DNA from: Paraburkholderia oxyphila NBRC 105797 | GTDB taxonomy: Bacteria > Pseudomonadota > Gammaproteobacteria > Burkholderiales > Burkholderiaceae | Reading direction: 5' to 3' | Assembly (NCBI RefSeq): GCF_000685075.1 | Contig: NZ_BAYD01000052.1 | Span: forward strand, 1 to 64,000 | DNA length: 64,000 nt | Shown here: positions 44,351-52,681 of the stretch, in pieces | Numbering within the stretch: position 1 is the stretch's first letter | Layout of the letters: every line of letters begins with the position of its first letter | Made by a program: the position numbers and the translations under genes | Notes under the pieces: model-generated | The model's input: the letters and a program-made list of their open reading frames with translations, nothing else | What the model was told of the DNA's origin: nothing | The model's database searches: none

Positions 44351-44926
44351 TCAGCCTTTCGCATCCGTCGTGTCTATTGCCAGAATGGCGCGCATGGCGT
44401 TCTCGCGGATGTCCCTTAGAACGTCGGACGTGGGTGCCGCCGCATTGCGCAGTTGCGCCGTGACATAGAGCAGAGAAGCCGCGTTAGCCGATGCCCACAT
44501 CACATCCGCCGCGGCTTCCACCGCGAGCGCGAGCCGCCCCTCGGCGGCGATGGCGGAAATACGCTCGATGAGGAGCGCGAAAGCTTGCTGGGCAGCCGGT
44601 ATCTGCGCCCCCTGCAGAACACGTCCCAACATTGCTGCATAGAGCCTGGGCCGTGCCGCCGCGAAGCGCACGTAATCGTCCCAGCCATCGCGCAGGACGG
44701 TCACGGGATCGGGGGATTGCGCGGCTGCATTTTTGCTTTCCAGAAACTGCGCGAACGCCTCCGCCATCGCTGCACTTAGCAGACCGTCGGCGCTGCCGTA
44801 GTGGTGATAAAGCGTCGGCGCGGTGACTCCCGCCAGGGAGCAGACCGCACGCGTCGAAAACTGCGCCTCGCCTTCCTCTTCGAGAACCTTCAGCGCCGCA
44901 GCAAGCAGGGTGGTCCGTGTATCCAT
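44351..44926 (-). CDS. TetR-family repressor
   Basis: The 191-aa protein begins MDTRTTLLAAALKVLEEEGE with the helix-turn-helix FSTRAVCSLAGVTAPTLYHHYGSADGLL at about residues 23-50. The remaining part is an all-helical ligand domain. I use the ATG at 44926 because the HTH starts at the usual distance; the frame is open to 45037. It is directly upstream of the epimerase gene, and an imperfect palindrome just before its start is the likely operator, giving autoregulated control of both. Confidence 0.9.
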   Translation of the reverse strand: MDTRTTLLAAALKVLEEEGEAQFSTRAVCSLAGVTAPTLYHHYGSADGLLSAAMAEAFAQFLESKNAAAQSPDPVTVLRDGWDDYVRFAAARPRLYAAMLGRVLQGAQIPAAQQAFALLIERISAIAAEGRLALAVEAAADVMWASANAASLLYVTAQLRNAAAPTSDVLRDIRENAMRAILAIDTTDAKG

Positions 44927-44934
44927 ATCACGAA

Positions 44935-44972
44935 TATAACGCCGATATAGACGGCTGTATAGCGGTGTTATA
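44935..44972. promoter_or_regulatory. Imperfect palindrome upstream of TetR gene
   Basis: TATAACGCCG (44935-44944) pairs with CGGTGTTATA (44963-44972) with one mismatch, 9 bases before the TetR start. A smaller TATA...TATA symmetry lies inside. Position and symmetry suit a TetR operator. Confidence 0.55.
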
Positions 44973-45168
44973 GTCTGGTGTGTGGGACGCGCTGTCCTGT
45001 TCGACCTTTGAAGCGCTTGTCGCAGGCCTGTCCCCATTCGACGAATTTCCGCATGTCCTCCGGCGTGATTTCGACGCTGGGGTCATCTAACAAGGCCTGG
45101 CCGGAGCGGGTGATAAGGGCGGCGGACTTCGTCATGTCCAGTTTGACGAGCGCGATCTGGCGCTCCAT
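44968..45168 (-). CDS. Small hypothetical protein
   Basis: A 66-residue frame starts MERQIALVKLDMTKSAALIT and ends KGRTGQRVPHTRL. It is hydrophilic and partly helical, with no signal or motif that I recognise. The same frame is open for 12 codons upstream before a TAG just before the ATG. Its 3' end overlaps the TetR operator region. It may be real or chance. Confidence 0.3.
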   Translation of the reverse strand: MERQIALVKLDMTKSAALITRSGQALLDDPSVEITPEDMRKFVEWGQACDKRFKGRTGQRVPHTRL

Positions 45169-45344
45169 CTACGCCTTGCTGCCTGGCTTCGTCCGTTCCG
45201 TCTTCACGATAGGCTTCCGTGGTCATGAAGGCCCTCCCCGGATCGCCATTCAGAAACGCCTGCGCTGCGAAATCAGTATCCCGGACTCGTTGGCTGGCCG
45301 GCGACGCGTGGGGCGCTGGCGCGCCCCGCACGGTGCCTAAAAGA

Positions 45345-45370
45345 AAACCGCAGACGAATGTCTGCGGTTT
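45345..45370 (-). terminator. Hairpin with minus-strand U-tract
   Basis: AAACCGCAGAC (45345-45355) and GTCTGCGGTTT (45360-45370) form a perfect 11-bp stem with a GAAT loop. On the minus strand TTTTCTTTTA follows, fitting an intrinsic terminator. Confidence 0.65.
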
Positions 45371-45507
45371 CGAAGTGCAACGTGCGGCAACAACTGGTCC
45401 GCCACTACGTCGCTTAGCTAGTGTATTGCACTGCAGCAACACTTCTGCCAGGACAAACCCTGGATCCGGACACGCGTCGGGCGTTTTAAATGCACCTCGG
45501 ACCCTCA

Positions 45508-45539
45508 AAAAAAGAGGCCGCAGCGTTGTCTCTGCGGCC
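45508..45539 (-). terminator. Rho-independent terminator downstream of 123-aa gene
   Basis: GGCCGCAG (45516-45523) and CTGCGGCC (45532-45539) form a perfect 8-bp stem. Read on the minus strand it is followed, after TC, by seven T residues. It lies about 100 bases past the 123-aa gene. Confidence 0.75.
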
Positions 45540-45636
45540 CTTTCCAAGACACACAATGCGGCGGGGATTACATGCCGCTCGATGAGTCTATGCCTCCACT
45601 TCGCAGACCAAAGTTTCTAAAGCGTTGCGCTGGTAA

Positions 45637-46008
45637 CTAATGGTTATCGCTGCGCAGTGAATTCTCGAGGTCCGCATCTGCAAGCAGCGAGTCGGCCACC
45701 TTGTCTATATCGTCCTGCTCGGTGGAAATTGCCAGTCGCACCTGCTCAGGGCCGGCATTGGGCACGATCGTTGGCACTTCTGGATCGTCCGGCGGCAGGC
45801 CCGCACGCTCGCGCAGCGTCTCTTCGATATGGATCAGGAAGGCCTGCGTCACGTCGCCGACGAACCGCACGTAGCGCTGCTCCTTGTTGCGTGGTGCCGC
45901 TGTCTGGATCGCCTGGAGCTTACCCACCCAGTTTCGGCACGGCTCCGGCAGCACCTCGGACGGCGGCACGTCGTTGATCCGCGCGAGCAGCTGTGCGAGC
46001 GACGTCAT
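45637..46008 (-). CDS. Hypothetical 123-aa protein
   Basis: I do not recognise this protein. It is acidic and soluble, with SLAQLLARINDVPPSEVLPE near the N-terminus, a probable helical middle (NKEQRYVRFVGDVTQAFLIH) and an Asp/Glu-rich end (DLENSLRSDNH). There is no signal peptide or membrane segment. It has its own terminator downstream. The divergent gene at 46164 encodes a membrane coiled-coil protein, so the two may form a pair. Confidence 0.55.
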   Translation of the reverse strand: MTSLAQLLARINDVPPSEVLPEPCRNWVGKLQAIQTAAPRNKEQRYVRFVGDVTQAFLIHIEETLRERAGLPPDDPEVPTIVPNAGPEQVRLAISTEQDDIDKVADSLLADADLENSLRSDNH

Positions 46009-46163
46009 GCCATCGTGCGTGTCTTCGAGATTGATCGTGATGTGGCCAAGTACAGGCAGCGGCGCGCAGCTTCAATGCAGGCATCTCCTTACATATCTCG
46101 GCGCGCTGGATTAACGCCATACAGCGTATAGCATTAGAACAGTCCGTGACGCTGGAGAAAGCG

Positions 46164-46595
46164 ATGGCAACGGTCAAGAAGCTGCATCGGCTTCGCCACA
46201 TTTTCCTGGTGATATTTGCGCTTTCATTAGTCGTGTGGGCCGTTGCGTATCAACGTGAGGTGGCTCGATCGGTAACAAAGAACGCAACGCCGAGTGCGCT
46301 ATCGCCAGCGCTGCAGGCCAACATCGATCGATTGACAAAAGAATGGATGGATCAGCCCATTCGTAAGGACCCGGGCTCGGTGCCGCAGGAGCTGAATAGT
46401 CCGGTGCTTTGGATCTCGACGATCTCGTCAGTTGCTTCCCTGATCGGTGCCCTGACAACAACGTTTATCGCGGTGCGCAAGGAGAGGCGGGAAAGCACGC
46501 GCGCCTCGCTTGAGAACGAGAAGCTAGAGCTCGAAAACACCAGGCTGCGCCGGGAGCTGGAGGCGAAAGGGGCAGCCGACGAGCCGCCGGCATGA
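46164..46595 (+). CDS. Small membrane protein with C-terminal coiled coil
   Basis: The 143-aa product has two membrane segments: HIFLVIFALSLVVWAVAY near the N-terminus and WISTISSVASLIGALTTTFI at about residues 80-100. The rest is a charged heptad-like tail (RRESTRASLENEKLELENTR) predicted to form a coiled coil in the cytoplasm. I choose the ATG at 46164 because CTGGAGAAAG precedes it; GTG at 46146 is the alternative. This layout is seen in small phage- or island-borne proteins, but I cannot name the family. Confidence 0.6.
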   Translation: MATVKKLHRLRHIFLVIFALSLVVWAVAYQREVARSVTKNATPSALSPALQANIDRLTKEWMDQPIRKDPGSVPQELNSPVLWISTISSVASLIGALTTTFIAVRKERRESTRASLENEKLELENTRLRRELEAKGAADEPPA

Positions 46596-47081
46596 CGGCT
46601 TGTGCGCTTGGGAATTGACGCGGCGGATTAATCCGAATCCCACTTTGCGCAGAAGCCGTTTTTGTCGACCGCTAGACACTTTTTTTGCTTATCGGGAGTG
46701 AATCATTCCCGCCGTAAATTATCAGGTCCGAGTCGGCGGCAGGTTTCTTCTGAACATTGGCGCTGACCGATACGTGGCTCGTGGTTGATTTCATCGTCTG
46801 ATTGCTACACGAGTGATGCTCTCGTCGTATCTGCGAAGCCCGGCAGGCGGATAAGCGGGGGCGGACTGTCGGATTCTTAAGCGTCCGTGTATCAAAGCGA
46901 CAGGAATTGCCTGGCTTTGCGGGCTTCGAGTCTCTCGGGAGGTCAATTTTTTGGCTCAAAACGACATGAATGGGTTGTCAAACCGCGACATCAATTGCTG
47001 AACTCTACACGTCGTGGTGTGAAGGTCGACACCTGATTTCCAGTTTCGTCCGGACAGTCATTGTCCTGTCATCGGTCGAGC
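46596..47081. other. Gene-poor stretch
   Basis: No convincing gene. A 40-codon minus frame starting MKSTTSHVSVSANVQKKPAA (about 46794 to 46672) reads like a small soluble peptide but lacks a clear ribosome site and known relatives. Base composition is less GC-rich than the flanks. Confidence 0.35.
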
Positions 47082-47525
47082 TCACATTCGTTGAGCGCCG
47101 CCGACGGGCCCGTCATCAATCACAACGGTATTGGCTATCCGGTCGTGCAGCGTCTGCTTTCGCTGGTTGAACAGAACCCACAAGAATCCGGCACCGCACG
47201 TCGCGAAGGTCAGCAGGTACCCTAATGTGCGCAAGCCGGCTTGCCGCGCTGTCATTGGCCGTCCGGTATCGGCATCGACTATCCGAAGATGCAGCGCGCG
47301 TTTCCCGGGTGAAGTGCCCCATGTGGCCCACAGCAGGCCGGTTATGAGGATGGGAATACATTGCCCGATTGCCAGCCACAAAACGATGGTGGAGGCGAAG
47401 GACTCTGGCGCCGTGAGGATTTCCTCAGTTGATGGCCCGAGCGGGACGAAAAGCACGACTACGGTCCACCAGATTGAATCGATGGCCAACGCGCTTGCGC
47501 GTCGCGAGCAGGAGGCATATCGCAT
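47082..47525 (-). CDS. RDD-family membrane protein
   Basis: The 147-aa protein starts MRYASCSRRASALAIDSIWW, with the Arg and Asp-Asp-type residues of the RDD domain in helix 1 (RR...ID). The second signature, GTSPGKRALHLRIVDADTGR, follows helix 2, and the end has QTLHDRIANTVVI with the third conserved Asp. Three membrane segments are expected. RDD proteins are small inner-membrane proteins of uncertain role; some are linked to sodium/proton tolerance. The start at 47525 fits the family; the frame opens at 47588. Confidence 0.82.
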   Translation of the reverse strand: MRYASCSRRASALAIDSIWWTVVVLFVPLGPSTEEILTAPESFASTIVLWLAIGQCIPILITGLLWATWGTSPGKRALHLRIVDADTGRPMTARQAGLRTLGYLLTFATCGAGFLWVLFNQRKQTLHDRIANTVVIDDGPVGGAQRM

Positions 47526-48108
47526 CTGAACCCCAGGCCTGGTTGATTGACATGATGAACTTCCACGCGGTACGCGCCGACTTGCCACGAATCTCCCGCA
47601 TGCCGTGCGTTAGCTTCAGTTCAAGAGGAAAGCTGAACCAGCGAATCAGAACACCGACTCGTTACGGGCAGAGATGACGAAAAGAACGTTTGTAAGCAAT
47701 TGTCAGAGGCTCCGCAAGTCGTTCGTGGACCGTTGGCCGAGCGAACCCAGATTCTGGCAAGGCGTGCAAGGATGTTCTCCAAAGATAACCGGCGATTGGT
47801 TCGCCGGAATGACAGATACCTGGACGTGTTGCGGGTCTAGCGCTGGCTGGCACGATGCCGAACTCCTCATTCGGTCGACCCGTTGCCTTGCTCCCACGCG
47901 ACAGATTTCGGAGCCGTGACTCCTGGCGTCACCCGAACCTTCCTGCCTCACTCGATTCCGCGGAGCATGCTGCCTTCGCTGGTCGCGCTGGCCCGCCTCG
48001 CAACAAAGGGTGGCCGGGTGTTGCGTGCGACACGTCTCGTTACACACAAAAACACCCGTAATTCTCCGTCGCAATATAGTGCGTTCACAACTGACAAGTG
48101 AGGCACTG
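47526..48108. other. Gene-poor stretch
   Basis: 583 bases with only short, mutually overlapping open frames on both strands and none with recognisable similarity. AT-richer sequence near 48060-48100 probably holds the promoter for the small lipoprotein gene. Confidence 0.4.
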
Positions 48109-48210
48109 ATGAAAAGAATTTTCGCGCTGACGCTGATGGCCGTATGTCTCGGAACCGCGCTGGGCGGCTGCATCGTGGTACCGGCAGGCGGCTACTATCA
48201 CCGCTATTAA
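48109..48210 (+). CDS. Small lipoprotein (33 aa)
   Basis: MKRIFALTLMAVCLGTALGG is followed by CIVVPAGGYYHRY. The Lys-Arg start, hydrophobic core and LGGC lipobox give a clear lipoprotein signal. The mature part is only 13 residues, rich in Gly and Tyr. Burkholderiales have many such short lipoproteins next to stress-related genes. It is 53 bases upstream of the secreted His/Asp-rich protein gene and may share its transcript. Confidence 0.65.
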   Translation: MKRIFALTLMAVCLGTALGGCIVVPAGGYYHRY

Positions 48211-48263
48211 CAGCTGACTTTCTGCGCATTCAGACGACAAAGCAGACATATCACGGAAAGAAA

Positions 48264-48686
48264 ATGATGAGCTTTACACCTCGCCGCTGGTGCGCGATGA
48301 CACTGCTTGCAGGTATCGGCATAGGTGTATCTGCCGCCGCCTCGGCCCACGTCGACGTTGGCGTGGACATTGGCGTCCCCGGTGTTGCAGTTGCACCCGC
48401 ACCCGTCTACGTTGCGCCACCGCCAGTGTATGAGGCGCCTCCGCCTCCGCCTGCTCCCGCTGTTATCGTCAGTCCAGGCTGGTATGGCGACAGATACTAC
48501 GATGGGCATCGCTATTGGGAACGCAGGGAGTGGGAAGAGCGCCATCATGATGAGCGGGAATGGCACGATGCCCGTGACCATTACGATGGGCATCGCGGTG
48601 ACTGGGGCCGTTACCATGACGACGGTGGCCCGCGAGGCGACTGGCATCACGAGCAAGGGGACGGCGACGAGAGGCATGACCATTGA
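48264..48686 (+). CDS. Secreted Pro-rich, His/Asp-rich protein
   Basis: The 140-aa precursor has a signal peptide (CAMTLLAGIGIGVSAAASAH), a Val/Gly stretch (VDVGVDIGVPGVAVAPAP), a Pro-rich hinge (PPPVYEAPPPPPAPAVIVSP), then GWYGDRYYDGHRYWERREWE and a His/Asp/Arg/Gly tail ending ERHDH. PPPVYVAPP-type exported proteins are common in Burkholderia; the His and acidic tail suggests metal binding, which is inference. It starts at the ATG at 48264; another Met follows at once. Confidence 0.75.
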   Translation: MMSFTPRRWCAMTLLAGIGIGVSAAASAHVDVGVDIGVPGVAVAPAPVYVAPPPVYEAPPPPPAPAVIVSPGWYGDRYYDGHRYWERREWEERHHDEREWHDARDHYDGHRGDWGRYHDDGGPRGDWHHEQGDGDERHDH

Positions 48687-48987
48687 TACGAGCAGTGCCC
48701 GTTAGCGGCACCTTCGTGGACCAAATCGGCTGCAGGAGGCCGTGAGCAGGCGAACAGGAGCCCTGCTCCGCGAGGAACAGGGCTGAACAGGAGTGAAGAT
48801 GGCAGCAGGCGTACCAACGCCCAGTGCCGGTCCTGCAACAACGCTGCTGCTACTTCGGCGAATGCCCAGTCATGGCTCCCGCTGAGCGCAGCGAAGGAAG
48901 AGCTTCAAAGCCGCTGGGGAGGATTCTGGTGGAAGAATCTCGCAGCCAGGATACCGCCAATCGCGCCACCCGGCACGCCTGCAAATC
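48687..48987. other. Intergenic region with a weak hairpin
   Basis: 301 bases between the secreted-protein gene and the convergent H-NS gene. AGCCCTG (48759-48765) and CAGGGCT (48778-48784) form a 7-bp hairpin that may serve as terminator for either gene. No coding potential is seen. Confidence 0.4.
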
Positions 48988-49329
48988 TCAGGCAGCTCCG
49001 AGGCGTGCGGTTTTGATTGTCGCCAGTCTGCTGCCAGCGAACGGGTCATTGCCCCAATCTACGCTGGCGCGCTTTCCTGACTCGGGTTCCGGCGTCCCGC
49101 TGATTGCAAAGTGCTCCAGCGACTGTCCTGCACTGGTCGCCTGAAGCACCCACTGTGGAGTATCGCCTTTGCCGTCCCAGGTGTTGCCACTGGCGTCGCG
49201 GTAACGTGCCGCTCGCGTTCTCGCCTGGTCTGCCGCGATTGACGCGGCTACATCGTCTGGTTCGATTCCCAATTCGGCCATCCTGCGACGCAGGTAGGCG
49301 ACGATGCTGTCTCGTTTTCGTTCGTCCAT
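48988..49329 (-). CDS. H-NS family DNA-binding protein
   Basis: The 113-aa protein has an N-terminal helical part (MDERKRDSIVAYLRRRMAEL) and the H-NS DNA-binding domain in ARYRDASGNTWDGKGDTPQW, matching the YRDP.TG.TW.GRGR.P.W consensus, with KGD in place of the AT-hook-like RGR. This change may alter DNA contact. After the domain, about 40 extra residues follow. H-NS proteins bind AT-rich and foreign DNA; a divergent copy inside an accessory region could modulate the host H-NS. Confidence 0.82.
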   Translation of the reverse strand: MDERKRDSIVAYLRRRMAELGIEPDDVAASIAADQARTRAARYRDASGNTWDGKGDTPQWVLQATSAGQSLEHFAISGTPEPESGKRASVDWGNDPFAGSRLATIKTARLGAA

Positions 49330-49632
49330 CTAGATGTGCTCCGCTCGGAATGCCATTCTTGAGCAGATAAGTGCAGGTCGTATGTGATCACGATAACACA
49401 ACTCGAATCGGCATCCTCGGCTGCGGCTGTTAGAGCCGCAGCCGGGTATCACGTGGTTAGCTTCTGCGAACGGATTGCTCGTTGTTGTGCGGCCCGTTCC
49501 TCCGCATGCTTCTTCGCGACGTTATGACCGACAATGCAACCGCCGACTGCTGACGCTTCACGCCGACGCCGTCCGGTCCGCGGGTTTGTAACGCGATAAG
49601 ATTGGACTTTGCGTGACTTCCCGGCCTCCCAC
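49330..49632. other. Region between H-NS and LysR genes
   Basis: 303 bases. It contains the 11-bp hairpin at 49418-49444. A 61-codon minus frame from 49634 to 49449 ends just before that hairpin and has an AVGGCIVGH glycine-rich patch; it could be a small gene but overlaps the LysR start, and I give it low weight. Confidence 0.4.
49418..49444. terminator. Strong 11-bp hairpin
   Basis: CGGCTGCGGCT (49418-49428) and AGCCGCAGCCG (49434-49444) form a perfect stem with a GTTAG loop. No U-run follows on either strand. It could terminate a short minus-strand transcript. Confidence 0.45.
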
Positions 49633-50538
49633 ATGAAGCTCGACCCGGTGTCCCTCAATCTGTTCATCGCCGTAATCGAGGAAGGCAGCATTGCAGCCGC
49701 AGCTGAGCGAGAGCATATTGCTGCGCCAGCGATAAGCAAGCGCATAGCGGCACTTGAGGAGACGTTGCGCACCCAGCTCCTTACCCGTCGTCACAAAGGG
49801 GTCGAGCCCACCGCCGCCGGCTATGCGTTGTTGAACCTCTCGCGCCGGGCGGTCAATCTTCTCGATGACATCCATGCAGAGATGCTCGACTTCGCGTCGG
49901 GCGTCCGTGGGCAGGTTCGCGTCTTCTCCAACATCTCAGCCATTACCCAGTTTCTGCCGGACGACCTCGCAACTTTTCTTGAGGCTCATCCGGCTGTCGA
50001 GATTCGCCTCGAAGAGAGAAACAGTCTCGTGACCGTGAGGTCGGTAGCAGAGAACGCTGCAGATGTTGGCATCTTTACCCTCGACCCGCACGGCGAAAAT
50101 GTTGAGACGTTGCCCTACGAGGAAGATGAGTTGAGCGTTATCGTCCGCCGCGACCACCCACTTGCGGGCCGAAAGAGCGTTCGCTTCGAGGAAACGCTCG
50201 CTTGGGACTTTGTTGGGCTGCGCACGGGCAGTGCGATTAACACCCAGCTCACGCAGACGGCGATTCGGCTTCAGAAGGACTTTCGTTTGCGTATTCAGGT
50301 CACGGGTTACGACGCGCTGTGCCTGATGGTGTCATCGGGACTGGGTATCGGCATCGCACCGAGGAATCTCACGAAGCTGTTCGTCAAGCGGCTCGGCATC
50401 ACGGAAGTGCCGCTTGCTGAGCCTTGGGCGAAGCGCCGGCTTGGCATCGCAATCCGCAAACGCGAAAGCCTGTCGCCGGCAGCGGAGAGTCTCGTAGCGC
50501 ACCTCCAGGCCCGAGCCGCCGCACGTCGCGCTTCGTGA
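49633..50538 (+). CDS. LysR-family regulator
   Basis: The 301-aa protein starts MKLDPVSLNLFIAVIEEGSI with the helix-turn-helix AAAAEREHIAAPAISKRIAALEE (residues about 21-43). The effector domain has VRVFSNISAITQFLPDDLAT and the VSSGLGIGIAP motif. It is upstream of, and co-directional with, the isopropylmalate-dehydrogenase-like gene (125 bases apart), which with the following reductase and permease is the likely target set. Confidence 0.9.
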   Translation: MKLDPVSLNLFIAVIEEGSIAAAAEREHIAAPAISKRIAALEETLRTQLLTRRHKGVEPTAAGYALLNLSRRAVNLLDDIHAEMLDFASGVRGQVRVFSNISAITQFLPDDLATFLEAHPAVEIRLEERNSLVTVRSVAENAADVGIFTLDPHGENVETLPYEEDELSVIVRRDHPLAGRKSVRFEETLAWDFVGLRTGSAINTQLTQTAIRLQKDFRLRIQVTGYDALCLMVSSGLGIGIAPRNLTKLFVKRLGITEVPLAEPWAKRRLGIAIRKRESLSPAAESLVAHLQARAAARRAS

Positions 50539-50663
50539 CTCTGGCCAGCCATAACGGTTCGTTACGGCTGGCTGGCAAATGGTTAATTCACGAAAACGTC
50601 TCGCTTGCTCATCATTTGACCCATCGGCACCGCATCGGGGCCGCATCAAAATGGAGACAACTG

Positions 50664-51743
50664 ATGAGCAAGTCCACCTACCAAATCGCGTTGTTGCCCG
50701 GTGACGGCATTGGTCCCGAGGTCGTCGACGCAGCCGTCCGGGTGTTGCAGGCCGGCGTAGCACGAGAAGGCATCGAACTCGAACTGAAGACCTACGAAGC
50801 AGGCGCGGGATTGTACCAACGCACCGGCGAGTCGATGGCCGAAGCCGACGCGCAGGCGGTAGGCCAAGCCGATGCCGTCCTGCTCGGGGCAATGGGCCTT
50901 CCCACGGTGCGAAAGGCCGATGGCACCGAGATTGCCCCCCAAATCGACCTGCGTGAGCGTTACGGCCTCTTCGCGAGCCTGCGGCCGTGCGAGCTGTTCC
51001 CCGGCGTGCCCACCCGCGTCAAGGCGGAAAAGGTGAACATGCTGGTCATCCGCGAGACGACCGAAGGGCTGTTCGCCGGCCGGCATGACAAACAGGAGCC
51101 GAGCGACGAAGCCGTTAGCGACCGTCTTACCATCACCCGCGTCACCAGCGAGAAGCTGTTCGAAGTCGCGTTCCAGCAGGCGAAGCAGCGCCGCGCCACG
51201 CACGGCACGCCCGGTCACGTGACGCTGCTGGACAAGTCCAACGTCTTGCGCAGCAACGCTTTCCTGCGCAAGGTGTTCGACGAAGTCGCCGAGCGTCATC
51301 CTGACATCGAGACCGCACGACTCTATATCGACGCCGGTTCGATGATGTTCGTGACGAACCCGGAACGCTACGACGTCGTAGTGACCGAAAACGTCTTCGG
51401 GGACATCACTTCGGAAATCGCAGCCGGTGTCGTGGGTGGCCTCGGTGTCGCTCCGTCCGGCGACGTCAGTCTCAAGCATGGCATCTTCCAGCCGAGCCAC
51501 GGTAGCGCTCCGGACATCGCCGGCAAGGGCGTAGCGAACCCGGTCGCGACCATTCTGTCGGCAGCCATGATGCTCGAGTGGCTCGCGCAGCAGCATGACG
51601 ATCCGCGCTGCACAGAAGCCGCGACGGCTATCCGTCGCGCCACGGCCGCGATCTTGCAGGATGGTCCGCGTACGCCAGACCTCGGCGGCAAGGGGACGAC
51701 CGAGAGCGTCACCGACGCTATCGTCACCGCCCTGAAGAACTGA
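50664..51743 (+). CDS. Isocitrate/isopropylmalate dehydrogenase family enzyme (tartrate/malate-type candidate)
   Basis: The 359-aa protein has LLPGDGIGPEVVDAAV (residues 9-24), LDKSNVLRSNAFLRKV, DAGSMMFVTNPERYDVVVTE, NVFGDITSEIAAG and SHGSAPDIAGKGVANP, the full NAD-binding and metal site of beta-decarboxylating dehydrogenases. LFASLRPCELFPG resembles the substrate loop of LeuB but with changes. A leuB in a leucine operon is normally beside leuC/leuD; here partners are a reductase and a permease, so a catabolic role on a substituted malate or tartrate is likelier. GGAGACAACTG precedes the ATG. Confidence 0.88.
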   Translation: MSKSTYQIALLPGDGIGPEVVDAAVRVLQAGVAREGIELELKTYEAGAGLYQRTGESMAEADAQAVGQADAVLLGAMGLPTVRKADGTEIAPQIDLRERYGLFASLRPCELFPGVPTRVKAEKVNMLVIRETTEGLFAGRHDKQEPSDEAVSDRLTITRVTSEKLFEVAFQQAKQRRATHGTPGHVTLLDKSNVLRSNAFLRKVFDEVAERHPDIETARLYIDAGSMMFVTNPERYDVVVTENVFGDITSEIAAGVVGGLGVAPSGDVSLKHGIFQPSHGSAPDIAGKGVANPVATILSAAMMLEWLAQQHDDPRCTEAATAIRRATAAILQDGPRTPDLGGKGTTESVTDAIVTALKN

Positions 51744-51754
51744 GGAGCATCAAA

Positions 51755-52681
51755 ATGGCAAAAGTAGCGATTGTTGGCTGCGGCGCCATGGGTTCTGTGT
51801 ATGCGGGGCTCATGGTCAGCGCGGGACACGAGGTTCACGCAGTCTGCCTCTGGCCGGACCACGTGGCGGCGATGCAGGAAAAGGGATTGCGCGTCGAGGG
51901 CGCGAGCGGCGACCGGACGGTGCCGATTCACGCCAGCACGACGACGGACGGAATCGGCGAATGTGACCTGGTCATCATCGCCACCAAGGCTTTCGATGTC
52001 GAAGCTGCGGCTCGTGCATCGGAGCAACTGCTTGGAACGAAAACCGTCGTCCAGACCATCCAGAACGGCCTGGGCTCTGCGGAAAAGGCCGCAGCCATTC
52101 TCGGGCCGAACCGTATCGCGGTAGGCGTCGTCGGTGGGTTCGGAGCCTCGATCCGCGCTCCTGGTCATGCTCATCACAACGGCATGGAGATGATTCGGTT
52201 CGGCGCGTATCAAGGTTTGCCGGCCGAAGACCTCGAAGCTTCGGCTGAAATCTGGCGCTCTGCTGGCTTCAAGGTAGCCATCTTCGAAGACCTCGACCAG
52301 ATGGTCTGGGAAAAGCTGATTATGAACGTTGCATTCTCGGGAACGACTTGCGCAACGGGCATGACCATCGGCGAAGTGATGTCGAATCCAGACGCATGGA
52401 GCGTTGCGCAGGGTGCCGCGCTCGAGGCTATCGCAGTGGCCAAAGCTGCCGGAGTACGCCTCGATGTGGGTGACCCCATCGAGCATATCCGCAAGCTGGG
52501 CAGCAAGATTCCAAATGCTCGCCCGTCGATGCTGCTCGATTACAACCTGCGTCGGCGCGGCGAGGTGGAGGCCATCAACGGGTCGATTTCCCGGGAAGGT
52601 CGCAAGTACGGTGTCCCTACACCCGTCAACGATACCGTCGTCGCGATTATCAAGGCGCGCGAGGTCGGTTTTACGGAATAG
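51755..52681 (+). CDS. Ketopantoate reductase family (ApbA/PanE) dehydrogenase
   Basis: The 308-aa protein has the NADP motif GCGAMGS (8-14), IIATKAFDV, TIQNGLGS (residues 101-108) and the catalytic lysine in VWEKLIMNVAF (Lys187), the usual PanE fold. In biosynthesis PanE makes pantoate, but many members reduce other 2-keto acids. It follows the dehydrogenase gene by 11 bases with GAGGAGCATC upstream, and a permease follows, so it is more likely part of a carboxylate catabolic unit than of coenzyme A synthesis. Confidence 0.88.
   Translation: MAKVAIVGCGAMGSVYAGLMVSAGHEVHAVCLWPDHVAAMQEKGLRVEGASGDRTVPIHASTTTDGIGECDLVIIATKAFDVEAAARASEQLLGTKTVVQTIQNGLGSAEKAAAILGPNRIAVGVVGGFGASIRAPGHAHHNGMEMIRFGAYQGLPAEDLEASAEIWRSAGFKVAIFEDLDQMVWEKLIMNVAFSGTTCATGMTIGEVMSNPDAWSVAQGAALEAIAVAKAAGVRLDVGDPIEHIRKLGSKIPNARPSMLLDYNLRRRGEVEAINGSISREGRKYGVPTPVNDTVVAIIKAREVGFTE

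Larger units (their letters stand above)
44927..45636. other. Gene-poor region with two hairpins
   Basis: About 700 bases with no confident gene. A 66-residue minus frame (45168-44968) is listed separately. Two strong hairpins (45345-45370 and 45508-45539) end with U-runs on the minus strand, so transcripts from the gene at 46.0 kb probably stop here. Open frames on both strands across 45.08-45.6 kb show no family I know. Confidence 0.45.

Noticed and set aside
45083..45620. Overlapping open frames on both strands around the two hairpins
   Set aside because: They pass through the terminator hairpins and show no recognisable domain.
46672..46959. 95-codon minus frame between the coiled-coil gene and the RDD gene
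   Set aside because: No ribosome site, no similarity, and Ser/Thr/Lys-rich composition typical of non-coding sequence here.
47703..48173. 156-codon minus frame in the gap before the lipoprotein gene
   Set aside because: It overlaps the lipoprotein promoter and start on the other strand and has no recognisable domain or signal.
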